From positions 62,001 to 126,000 of the forward strand of contig NZ_LNFY01000009.1 in the NCBI RefSeq assembly GCF_011057685.1: a stretch of 64,000 bases of DNA. The letters are read 5' to 3'. A model generated the notes under the pieces. It searched no databases. It saw only the letters and a list, made by a program, of their open reading frames with translations, and was not told the origin of the DNA. Shown in pieces: positions 1-6,846 of this stretch (position 1 is its first letter; the number at the start of each line of letters is the position of its first letter). The DNA is from Thermotoga sp. Ku-13t. GTDB lineage: Bacteria > Thermotogota > Thermotogae > Thermotogales > DSM-5069. The position numbers and the translations under genes were made by a program.

Positions 1-19
1 GAGAAGAGCGAAAGAAAGA

Positions 20-1624
20 ATGAAAAAGATCATCTTCAAGAAAGAAGGATACGTGAGGAGCGTCATGGTCGGAAGGAGACTATTCAACTCGGCGAGGTCC
101 GTCATCGTTCCGTGTCCAGAACTCGAACCGGACAGGGTACTCCTGCCCGCGGAGTTCGGAATGGTCTTCTTCGGAAAGCCATACGCAACGGTGGAGCAAC
201 TCAACGCGCTCGCGAAGTTCAAATTCGTCCTCGTGAACAGACAGCCGTCTCTGCACAAGCACAACATACAGGCCTTCAAATTCGAGTTCTGGGAAGAGTG
301 GGCCATAGGTTTCCCCATACTCGCGTGCAAAGGTTACAATGCTGACTTCGATGGCGACACGGTCGCGGTGTACTATCCCACGATCCAGCACGAAAACGAG
401 CTGACAAGAATGACCCTCAAAGAAAATCCGTTCATCTTCGGAAGTGCCGAGCTGGCACTCAGCATCGACCAGGACATAGTTTACGGTATGAGCCTCATGG
501 GTTTCAAGAACAAAAAAGAAGCGCAGAAGCACTTCAAGGAGTTGCTACTCGCCGGTGAATGGGACAGGGCCATGGATGTTTACAGAAAGGCGCTCGAGCT
601 CGCAACGAAGAACAACCTCACATTGAGCATCTTCGAAATAGAGCGAGATTCGGAAAGTTTCGCGAAGATAAAGCAGACGGAGTGCAGGGGCAGCAGAGAA
701 CAGTACGAACAGCTCAACAGGAACATAGATTACGGCTCTTTAAGGTTGAAAGGCAACTTCATCGAAGGTGTCAATCTCGAAGATTACCTCAGATACATCT
801 CCGAGAGGGCGAGAAAATCGCTCATGGACAAAAAGCTCCACGTCGCCGAGGCGGGGGACTTCACGAGGTTCTTGGTGGAGGCGGCGGGTCACGTGGTACT
901 TGGAGAAGGAGAAGAGAACGTGCTGGAATACAGCGAAGAGTTTGTCAGCAAGCTCGCGCAGCGCAACCTCCTGAAGAACGCTCTGCTGTGGAGGTACGAC
1001 GTGGACCTTGGAAAGTATCTCACCGAGGAGGACCTGGAGGACATCAAGAACAGACCGAGAAGGGTGAGGATCTATTCTCCTGTGGGCGGGACCGTGACGA
1101 AGAGATCGTTCGGACTGGACCCGAGCACAGGTAAAGAGTTGAAGATCAAGTACATCGGCGTGGCCTGCGCACATTCCACTGGTGAGAGAGGAACGCAACT
1201 TTCGATGCAGACCTTCCACACGGGCGGTAGCGGTGAACCATTCAGGATGTCCAGGGTCAGGAGCTACATAGTGAAATCGGCCAAGGAATCGAGGGATTTC
1301 CTCGATTTCCTCGAAAGGTTGATGGAACCCAGTGAGGCTGACGAAGACGCAAGAACGATTATCGAGATGCTGAACCTCAAAAGCAAGAGTAAAGGCATCT
1401 TCGAGTACTTCTCGGTTCAGTTCTCCCTGCTCGAGGTGCTCTACGAGCCGTTGAGGAGTTTCAGAGAAGCCATCTCGCTCGACAGAGGGCCACTCACGTG
1501 CATGAGTTACGAACGGGGTCACGAAGTGGTGAAAAAGATCAAGTCGCAGCTCTCGAACTCAGGTTCGTTGAAATTTTTTGAAAAACACCCCAGAGCGTTC
1601 TTCTTCGACGCGTTCGTTCTCTGA
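20..1624 (+). CDS. Divergent RNA polymerase beta-prime-like subunit (C-terminal two thirds; may continue left of window)
   Basis: Catalytic large subunit of a multisubunit RNA polymerase, very divergent and compact. Seen in order: a GRRLFNSARSVIV stretch like the GKRVDYSGRSVI of beta-prime (about 19-30), NRQPSLHKHNIQAF (73-86), the Mg-binding loop NADFDGD (107-113), CRGSREQYEQL followed by a bridge-helix-like ARKSLMDKKLHVAEAGDFTR (264-283), a trigger loop with GERGTQLSMQTFHTGG (388-403), and a terminal switch-like PLTCMSYERGHEVV. Only about 270 residues separate the catalytic loop from the trigger loop, against about 470 in the E. coli protein. The cysteines of the second zinc site, expected before the trigger loop, are absent. 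An AGA-free reading frame runs to the left window edge without a stop, so the ATG at 20 may be internal and the N-terminal clamp and zipper part may lie outside. It is too divergent to be the housekeeping rpoC; a mobile-element or phage-type polymerase is my inference. Confidence 0.8.
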   Translation: MKKIIFKKEGYVRSVMVGRRLFNSARSVIVPCPELEPDRVLLPAEFGMVFFGKPYATVEQLNALAKFKFVLVNRQPSLHKHNIQAFKFEFWEEWAIGFPILACKGYNADFDGDTVAVYYPTIQHENELTRMTLKENPFIFGSAELALSIDQDIVYGMSLMGFKNKKEAQKHFKELLLAGEWDRAMDVYRKALELATKNNLTLSIFEIERDSESFAKIKQTECRGSREQYEQLNRNIDYGSLRLKGNFIEGVNLEDYLRYISERARKSLMDKKLHVAEAGDFTRFLVEAAGHVVLGEGEENVLEYSEEFVSKLAQRNLLKNALLWRYDVDLGKYLTEEDLEDIKNRPRRVRIYSPVGGTVTKRSFGLDPSTGKELKIKYIGVACAHSTGERGTQLSMQTFHTGGSGEPFRMSRVRSYIVKSAKESRDFLDFLERLMEPSEADEDARTIIEMLNLKSKSKGIFEYFSVQFSLLEVLYEPLRSFREAISLDRGPLTCMSYERGHEVVKKIKSQLSNSGSLKFFEKHPRAFFFDAFVL

Positions 1625-1639
1625 AAGGGGGTAGATTCG

Positions 1640-2329
1640 ATGGCGCAGAGGCAGAAACCTGTGGCAGGGACAGAAACAGAAACTTGTTCAGAAGCAGAAA
1701 CGGAGGGGTATAACACTCGCCCCAGAGCCACTAGAAGATCACTTCGCCGAAGTTTCCGAACCCAGCGAATACGATGAGGAAGATTCCAGGGCGAACCAGG
1801 CCGAGAAATCCGAAGTGTCTTTGCACACGATGGGTTTCAGATCGGGCCTCAGGAAGGTCGGATACATCTTGAAGACGCAGGCGGGCTTGCAGTTGTTCAC
1901 AACCGTCAGGAAAAAAGTGACCACGCGGCGGACCACGTGCTGGAGAAGATCTCAGAGCGCCTCAAATCCGTTCAGAGCAGCAGGGAACTCTTCGGCAAGA
2001 TCGTTGTTTCGGAGAACGTTTCCAGGACCGATCTGAAGAGGTTCGGTCTTGAGCTCGAAGACGGTACCGTCGTTTCTCTTTCTCACTTCACCCCTGCTGG
2101 AAGATCGAAGAAAGAGAGCCTGGAAGAGAAGGCTGAACAAGCCTGGCAGGAGTTTAGAGACGAACTGATTCTCTGGAAGAGAGAATACGCCAGCAAGAAG
2201 CGGCTCAGAGAAACGCCTCTTTTTGAGGAAATCTGTAGAAAGTACGCCGTTCATCAAAGAGAGGTGAGCAAATTTGAGCAGGAACTGCTCGCAAAAATCA
2301 CCGATGGTTCGGGTGATCTTGAAGATTGA
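1640..2329 (+). pseudogene. Unknown charged protein with two frameshifts, downstream of the polymerase-like gene
   Basis: No family recognised. A ribosome site (AAAGGGGGTAG) precedes ATG 1640, 15 bases after the polymerase-like gene. Codon usage typical of the window moves between frames twice. It starts in the frame of 1640, passes by about 1665 into the frame encoding LAPEPLEDHFAEVSEPSEYDE and on to QLFTTVRKK, then returns at the A6 run at 1911-1916 to the first frame (SDHAADHVLEKISERLK) and runs to the stop at 2329. The joined product would be about 230 residues, with an acidic stretch near residue 40 and a helical, charged C-terminal half. The end overlaps the start of the next gene by about 26 bases, which suggests one operon. 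The frame changes could be sequencing errors or true decay. Only the last 130 residues (from GTG 1937) are in one open frame. Confidence 0.5.
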
Positions 2330-3693
2330 CAGGGACAAAGAGTTGAAAGAATGCGCCGAAAAAATCGTGAAGAACTTGCTCGAAGAGATACCGAACAAAC
2401 TGGGGAAAGAGGAACTCTGCTACGCCAGCATCGATGAAGATGATGGAAAAAGAATACTTATCACGGACAAGGTGGGACACCTGGCTATGGACGAGTTCGA
2501 CGTGGTGTTTCTGTTCATCGACGACAAACTGGACGACGATACAATAAAAAAACATCGTCAAACACGAAGTCTGGGGAATATTCGTGAAAAAGAATTTCCT
2601 CAGCGAGTACGAAGAGAAAGGCAAGTTCGAAGCTTCGCTCAAGGAAGCGATCAGGACTTTAGTGATGGAATCCATCCACGACGAATCGCTCTTCTACAAG
2701 AAGGTCGACTGGAAGTACAGTTTCAAATCTTCTGGAAAGAAATCCAGTGGCGAGGAGAATAACTTCATCAGTCTTTTCCTCGATCCTTCCATGAGACAGG
2801 TTGCATCCCAGATCAGGTACGTTTGCAAACAAGTGAAGGAATCGTACAGGAAGCTGAACCTTTCAAAAAAGCTCAACGACAGGTTCGAACTGATCAAAAA
2901 GTTGAAGTCGCTCGAGGGCAAGTCAGAAAAACAAAAGAACAACATGGACGAGATGATAAAGGATAAATTCGGTGAGCGTCCGGCCGAGAGAGGATTGATC
3001 CCCTCGGTGCTGATAGAGGGGGAGACCGGTACTGGGAAAACCCTGGTGGCTGAGTTGATCGCTAAAGCGGCATACGAAGCTGTTCAGAACAACAAAGCGC
3101 GGTTTGAAGACTTCTTCTGCAGATTTTCCATAGTCAACATGGCGAGCGACATAGTGGATTCGGAACTCTTCGAAACGAGGTCCGGTGCTTACACGGACGC
3201 CATAGACAGACTCGGAAAAATCCTGTCGTTCGCCGGTGGGGTGGTGTTCCTGGACGAGATCGGGGAAATCGATGCGCATCTTCAGGCGAAACTGCTGCTC
3301 TACCTCGACAGGTGGCTTGTCCAGCCCGCCGGGAGCGACGAGGTCTTCTACGCTCCAGCCATCATCGTGGCGGCCACGAACAGAGATCTGAGAAGGATGA
3401 TCGAAAAAGGTAAATTCCGCGCTGATCTCTACCACAGGTTCAAGTACAAGATACATCTGCCACCGCTGAGGGAGAGAAAGAAGGATTTGAGATTGTTGAT
3501 CAGCTTCTGTCTCTCTATCTCGGAAGCCAGAGAAAGAGGCGTCGAGAGGATAAGCCTGAGGGCTCTGGAAAAGCTCGAAAGCTACCATTATCCCGGCAAC
3601 TTCAGAGAACTGATGCAGATAATCGAAAAGGCCGTTCACGAGGCAAGCTCGAGAAAGAGAGACATCATCCTCGAAAGGGACATCCAGTTCTGA
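2304..3693 (+). CDS. Sigma54-activator-type AAA+ ATPase with GAYTDA loop, no DNA-binding domain (A7 frameshift near N-terminus)
   Basis: AAA+ ATPase of the bacterial enhancer-binding-protein type, which normally remodels sigma54 polymerase. Numbered from the GTG at 2584 it shows Walker A GETGTGKT (146-153), a GAYTDA loop where sigma54 activators have GAFTGA (201-206), Walker B VVFLDE (220-225), sensor I ATN, an arginine-finger segment DLYHRF, the PPLRERKKDL signature and a sensor II YPGNFRELMQ. The protein stops soon after, so the usual Fis-type helix-turn-helix is missing. An N-terminal domain of about 80 residues (ATG 2304, VRVILKIDRDKE...DVVFLFIDDKLDDDTIK) is in another frame. Removing one A from the A7 run at 2546-2552 joins it to NIVKHEVWGIFVKKNFL. 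The fused protein is about 460 residues. Its neighbour is a polymerase-like subunit, so a role in activating that polymerase is my inference. The frameshift could be an error, decay or slippage. Confidence 0.7.
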
Positions 3694-3835
3694 GAGAACA
3701 CCCCACCAGGACCATTTAAGAAAGTGTGCGTTTCAACGCAGAGTGGGCGGTTAACCACTTTGATCGTTTCTCCGTAACTTTCAATCCCTCTTTCTTCGCC
3801 TTTCACGCTGGAAAACTTGTTCGTCTCGCTGCCTG

Positions 3836-3855
3836 CAGGAAAGTGTACATGAAAA
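3836..3855 (+). repeat. 20-bp direct repeat, copy 1 (CAGGAAAGTGTACATGAAAA)
   Basis: An exact 20-base sequence that recurs at 6030-6049. It lies in the 239-base gap between the AAA+ gene and the small-protein cluster, about 60 bases upstream of a strong ribosome site at 3914-3922. It contains the TGTACA palindrome. Both copies precede a gene start, so it may be an operator or part of an unusual promoter; no classical -35/-10 pair is clear next to it. Confidence 0.6.
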
Positions 3856-3932
3856 CTATGGAAGGTCCCACGCCAAACTGTGCTCAAAACCGCTCAAGCG
3901 GAAAAAAGCTTTCAAGGAGGGGTGATGTCATC

Positions 3933-4253
3933 TTGGAAAAGCTGCCCAGCAAGAAACTCACGTGGGAGGAAGAAGAATCCGGCTCCTTCTTCAAATCCAT
4001 CAGCGGTTACCACGAAGCGCTGGACAAAGCCTTCAAAACGTTCGACCAGTCCGTACAGGAGCTCGACCTCATGATGAACAGCGTTTGCGAACCAGAAAGA
4101 CAGCAGCTGGAAGAAAAACTCTACGGCATCGTGACCCAGGCCAGGGCGGCCTTCGATCAGGCGAGCAGGCTCATGGTCACCGTGATGGAACTGTACGTGA
4201 CGATGGCCAGGCTCCTGCACGATCGTAGTGGCTGTGGAGATGGTGCCGCGTGA
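3933..4253 (+). CDS. Small helical protein of unknown function (106 aa)
   Basis: No family recognised. TTG 3933 was chosen as start because a strong AAGGAGGGG ribosome site lies at 3914-3922, 10 bases upstream; the open frame itself goes further left but without a plausible start signal. The product reads MEKLPSKKLTWEEEESG, then four predicted helices rich in Glu, Lys, Gln and Ala (for example AFKTFDQSVQELDLMMNSV and EPERQQLEEKLYGIVTQA), and ends with a Cys-Gly-rich tail. There is no signal peptide and no membrane segment. The stop overlaps the next start (GTGA), so the two are probably co-translated. It sits in the polymerase/AAA+ cassette; a small helical bundle subunit of a complex is possible but unproven. 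Confidence 0.55.
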   Translation: MEKLPSKKLTWEEEESGSFFKSISGYHEALDKAFKTFDQSVQELDLMMNSVCEPERQQLEEKLYGIVTQARAAFDQASRLMVTVMELYVTMARLLHDRSGCGDGAA

Positions 4254-4600
4254 GCCTCGATGAGATCAGATCGAGGCTGAAAAAGAGTGAAAACCACAGA
4301 GAACTCAGCGTGGCCCTGCTCGTCTGTGCGGCCACAAAGCTTTACGAGTTCGGGATAGACTTTTCGAAGTTCAAAAAAGAGCTGAGAAAGCTGCTCAGAG
4401 AACAGAAAGTCTTTGAAGAGTCGATGTTGAAACTCTGCAGGCTCGTGCTGGACGCAGCTGGAATGATCAGAGGTGAGCACGGACACGAAGAAATGAGAGA
4501 AGATCCAGACGGCCGTTCGGAGGAAGAATTCATCGGCCGGATCGGACAGCTTGCGCAGAACCAGGCTTCGGGGGTGGAACGGTGGCTTACTTCAGAGTGA
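4250..4600 (+). CDS. Small helical protein of unknown function (116 aa)
   Basis: No family recognised. It starts at GTG 4250 inside the stop of the preceding gene (four-base overlap), and its end overlaps the next gene by 19 bases. The first 75 residues are predicted helices with alternating basic and hydrophobic faces (ELSVALLVCAATKLYEF, FKKELRKLLREQKVFEESM). The last 40 residues are polar and acidic (HGHEEMREDPDGRSEEEF), probably flexible. No cysteine pair, signal peptide or membrane segment is seen. The tight overlaps point to a single translational unit with its neighbours, probably for subunits needed in fixed ratio. Confidence 0.55.
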   Translation: MSLDEIRSRLKKSENHRELSVALLVCAATKLYEFGIDFSKFKKELRKLLREQKVFEESMLKLCRLVLDAAGMIRGEHGHEEMREDPDGRSEEEFIGRIGQLAQNQASGVERWLTSE

Positions 4601-4899
4601 ACGTCGAGGTTGGCCATCTGGGTTCTGGCAGGTCCATGACGTTGACGAGGCACATACGCGCCAGGGACGCAGTCGACGCATACCGTGCCGCCAAGTTCAT
4701 TCCGCGCGTGAAACGTGTGAACGCCGTCGAGCCCGTTGAAAACCTTGAAGACTTAGCGCTGGGCCTGCTGAACGACGTGAAACCTGTGTGGTTCTTCCCG
4801 AGGACGGCGACCGAGATCGTCATCCTGCTCATAAGAGTCGCGTTCGAGCTGGCGGGTGCACCCCTGCAGGAAGAACGCCCCGCGCAGGTCAAGCTCTGA
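4582..4899 (+). CDS. Small basic protein of unknown function (105 aa)
   Basis: Starts at GTG 4582, overlapping the previous gene by 19 bases. The N-terminal half is a predicted beta-strand followed by a glycine turn and basic residues (AYFRVNVEVGHLGSGRSM, then TRHIRARDAVDAYRAAKFI). The alternation of strand and helix, with repeated Arg and Lys, resembles small nucleic-acid-binding alpha/beta folds such as the L20A/LX ribosomal type, but this is a shape impression, not a match. The C-terminal half is hydrophobic (ATEIVILLIRVAFELAGAP). It could equally be a phage-type accessory protein. It is the last gene before the gap that contains the promoter at 5042-5072. Confidence 0.5.
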   Translation: MAYFRVNVEVGHLGSGRSMTLTRHIRARDAVDAYRAAKFIPRVKRVNAVEPVENLEDLALGLLNDVKPVWFFPRTATEIVILLIRVAFELAGAPLQEERPAQVKL

Positions 4900-5041
4900 A
4901 GGCTGTTCGGCGTGGAACCTCATCTCGAGAAGTTTTTTGAAAACTTTCCACCCGAACCTGCGAACAGCGTTGCGTTTTTGCTCACGCAAGAGAATTTCGA
5001 ATTTCAGCTGTTCATAACGAATTCGACACTCAATAATCATT

Positions 5042-5072
5042 TTGATCCAAACAGAAAAAATGTTAGTATAAT
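5042..5072 (+). promoter_or_regulatory. Probable sigma70-type promoter for the zinc-ribbon gene
   Basis: A perfect TATAAT at 5067-5072 is preceded by TTGATC at 5042-5047, with a spacer of 19 bases, somewhat long. Transcription from here would begin about 15 bases before the GTG at 5095. It is one of the few textbook -10 boxes in the left part of the window and suggests the zinc-ribbon gene is expressed apart from the upstream cassette. Confidence 0.5.
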
Positions 5073-5094
5073 TCCTGTACGAACACGTCAGGGG

Positions 5095-5280
5095 GTGAAG
5101 GTTATTTACCACCGCTGTCCAAACTGTGGACAGATTTATTACTCGGCAGCGACGCTCAAGGGAGACCAGCTCATCTGCGACCGCTGTGGTGCCATCATTG
5201 TCCCCATCACTAGCGAGCAGTTAAAAAAGTTCATCGAGGAAGAAAAATCGAAATCTAAAAAGAGCGAGGACGCTTCCTAA
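5095..5280 (+). CDS. Small zinc-ribbon protein (61 aa)
   Basis: Two CxxC knuckles, RCPNCG and CDRCGA, separated by 17 residues form a classic zinc ribbon, followed by a charged Lys/Glu/Ser tail (EEEKSKSKKSEDAS). GTG 5095 was chosen because it follows the TATAAT promoter and an AGGGGG ribosome site. The same frame is open back to GTG 4912, which would add 61 residues (EPHLEKFFENFPPEP...) and is an alternative start. Zinc ribbons of this kind occur in transcription factors and in single-stranded nucleic-acid proteins; given the polymerase-like gene upstream a transcription role is possible, but the family is not identified. Confidence 0.6.
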   Translation: MKVIYHRCPNCGQIYYSAATLKGDQLICDRCGAIIVPITSEQLKKFIEEEKSKSKKSEDAS

Positions 5281-5333
5281 GTGGTTTTGTTCCTCGCCAA
5301 CTCGTGAGGCGTCTCATAGAAAGAAATCCTCAT
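5277..5333 (-). pseudogene. Remnant: first 18 codons of a lost gene, possibly a phosphosugar isomerase/deaminase
   Basis: On the minus strand an ATG at 5333 follows a good ribosome site (GGGGGTGGA) just after the ThuA-like gene. It reads MRISFYETPHELARNKTT and then stops. The start resembles the N-terminus of glucosamine-6-phosphate deaminase or 6-phosphogluconolactonase proteins (ETPEELAR type), from memory of that family. The reading breaks exactly where the zinc-ribbon gene ends, so this may mark the right edge of inserted DNA. Confidence 0.3.
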
Positions 5334-5358
5334 CGTTCCAGGTCCACCCCCAGCGTTT

Positions 5359-5955
5359 TCACGATTCTTCGATCAGCCACTCCAGACTCTTCGCAAGCAA
5401 AGATCTGAATCTTTCGTTCTTGAGACCTTCTTCAGCGTGGGCGGGTGTCAGCGCAAGTATTTTGCCCTTCCCAACGTGTTTCTTCCATCCCGCCGTGGAT
5501 CGGCCATAGTTCGATTCTGACCAGAGGAAAACTTCGATGTTGCTTCTCAATTCGACGAAGTAATGTTCGTCCACGATTTCGAACGAAAAACCGTCTGTGG
5601 TGAAGTACCTGACCAGCGCTCTTTGGGGGTGGAATATGAACCTGCCGCCGACGAGTTCTGTGTAATCAGGTGGATAGCCCGCAAGACCAGCGTGCCAGAC
5701 GAACAGTCTTTCACCGTCCTTTATGTACTGAGCGAGCGTCTGCACCTCTCGCTCATTCAGCCAGCAACTTTTGTCCTCGTTCTGGTTCGATCTACCGATG
5801 ACGACGAGGTCTGGTTCTTCTTTCAGCATCGAAACGAAATCGGGGCTTTGAAGCACCTCAAATCGTTCAAAAATCTTCGCGCATGCCTCGTTCAGAACGT
5901 CCTCGAAGATCTCTTTTCTGTGGTAGCGATCCTCTGAGCACACGAAGATCCTCAA
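5359..5955 (-). CDS. ThuA-like (trehalose-utilisation type) domain protein
   Basis: About 198 residues matching the ThuA family, a glutamine-amidotransferase-like fold usually found in sugar catabolism operons. Features seen: RIFVCSEDRYHRKEIF at the N-terminus, EPDLVVIG, a central LAQYIKDGERLFVWHAGLAGYP (ThuA proteins have GGG..HSG at this place), GGRFIFHP, and a late GKGKILALTPAHAEEGL. TTG 5955 was chosen for its GGGGGTG ribosome site; GTG 5970 is an alternative. On the minus strand it would have been followed by the truncated gene at 5277-5333. The broken GH172 gene at 15901-16826 is also leftward and sugar-related. The biochemical activity is unknown for most of the family. Confidence 0.65.
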   Translation of the reverse strand: MRIFVCSEDRYHRKEIFEDVLNEACAKIFERFEVLQSPDFVSMLKEEPDLVVIGRSNQNEDKSCWLNEREVQTLAQYIKDGERLFVWHAGLAGYPPDYTELVGGRFIFHPQRALVRYFTTDGFSFEIVDEHYFVELRSNIEVFLWSESNYGRSTAGWKKHVGKGKILALTPAHAEEGLKNERFRSLLAKSLEWLIEES

Positions 5956-6029
5956 GCTGCACACCCCCACGAGTTATTCTCCCACACCTTCCTCACCAAG
6001 GGCTTATGGAACCCCACCACCCACTCTGT

Positions 6030-6049
6030 CAGGAAAGTGTACATGAAAA
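6030..6049 (+). repeat. 20-bp direct repeat, copy 2 (CAGGAAAGTGTACATGAAAA)
   Basis: An exact copy of 3836-3855. Here it lies about 35 bases upstream of the small ORF at 6086 and 20 bases before its AAAGGAGGTG ribosome site. Flanks of the two copies are not alike beyond the 20 bases, which favours a binding site over a recent duplication. Confidence 0.6.
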
Positions 6050-6085
6050 TTTGGGGAACGAACACTGAAAAAGGAGGTGTGAGGG

Positions 6086-6199
6086 ATGAAGTTCATAATG
6101 ATCCTTCTCACCATCGCGTGCATAGCTGAGCTAATCAATGAAATTACCAAGAACGTGTCTGAGACGATCTCTACGATGAAAAAGTTCGCAAAGGCGTAA
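6086..6199 (+). CDS. Small hydrophobic peptide (37 aa), possibly frameshifted from about 64 aa
   Basis: ATG 6086 follows a near-perfect ribosome site AAAGGAGGTG with good spacing. The peptide begins MKFIMILLTIACIAEL, which could be a membrane anchor or signal, then NEITKNVSETISTMKKFAKA and a stop. If the A5 run near 6180 had one more A, the frame would continue as KVRKGVKAKTSARNVQ and DVIVFAALRIAKILEA to a stop at about 6278. No family recognised. It sits between the second 20-bp repeat and cas4. A toxin-like or regulatory peptide cannot be excluded. Confidence 0.4.
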   Translation: MKFIMILLTIACIAELINEITKNVSETISTMKKFAKA

Positions 6200-6354
6200 A
6201 AGCAAAAACCTCAGCGAGAAACGTCCAGGATGTTATCGTTTTCGCGGCTCTGAGGATCGCCAAGATCTTGGAAGCGTAGTCTTTGCAACATGGTCGCCCC
6301 GCCACGGGACGGCCGTCACTTCGACCGATCCAGAAGGGGAGTGGAGGACCCGCA

Positions 6355-6846
6355 ATGGTCACGGGAACGACGCTCCTGAGCATGACGGTATGTGAACGGG
6401 AAGCCTGGCTGATCGCTCACGCCATCGGGCCGGACCAGGACAATCCTTTCATCGAGATCGGCAGACTGCTACACCAGGAAAGCTACAGGGAAAAAACGAT
6501 TCGGGAGGTCAACCTGCCAGGGATCAGGATCGATCTGATCTACGATGAAAAGGGAGTGCTCGTGGTGGGTGAGATCAAGAAATCGTCGAAGTTCCTCAAA
6601 GGTGCGAGGATCCAGCTTCTGCATTATCTGAACGAGCTCGAGAAGAGAGGAGTGCGCGCCACCGGGAAGATACTGATCCCGAAAGAGAAGAAACAGTTGC
6701 CCGTCGTTCTCGACGACGAATCGAGAGAGGAACTTCGGAGGTTCATCGAGTTGACCGAACGAACGATCAGGCTTCCAAAGCCTCCAGAAAAACGAAGAAA
6801 CAGTTTCTGCGGGAAGTGTGGTTACGAACTTCTCTGCTGGTCGTGA
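6355..6846 (+). CDS. cas4: Cas4 nuclease, type I-B CRISPR adaptation
   Basis: PD-(D/E)XK, iron-sulfur-cluster nuclease that helps select and trim new spacers. The 163-residue product begins VTGTTLLSMTVCEREAW (first cluster cysteine), has GRLLHQESY, the motif II aspartate in GIRIDLIYDE and motif III GEIKK (E-x-K), and closes with CGKCGYELLC, giving the remaining three cysteines. ATG 6355 was chosen over the longer frame from 6283 because AGTGGAGGA lies just upstream and the VTGT start fits the family. It is the first gene of the I-B operon; cas1 starts inside its stop codon (GTGA overlap). Confidence 0.9.
   Translation: MVTGTTLLSMTVCEREAWLIAHAIGPDQDNPFIEIGRLLHQESYREKTIREVNLPGIRIDLIYDEKGVLVVGEIKKSSKFLKGARIQLLHYLNELEKRGVRATGKILIPKEKKQLPVVLDDESREELRRFIELTERTIRLPKPPEKRRNSFCGKCGYELLCWS

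Noticed and set aside
740-1522. 260-residue minus-strand open frame inside the polymerase-like gene
   Set aside because: It is a shadow of the plus-strand gene, which has clear catalytic motifs; the minus frame has no recognisable motif or ribosome site.
20-1624. Housekeeping rpoC
   Set aside because: The protein is far too short between motifs, lacks the second zinc site's cysteines, and is not next to rpoB-like or ribosomal genes in the visible part.
1815-2036. 73-residue frame starting at GTG 1815 as a separate gene
   Set aside because: Its first half is the middle part of the frameshifted gene 1640-2329 and its second half has poor codon use.
2584-3693. RtcR-type RNA-repair regulator
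   Set aside because: The AAA+ part is similar in kind, but the N-terminal domain does not look like the RtcR CARF domain and no rtcA/rtcB genes are nearby.
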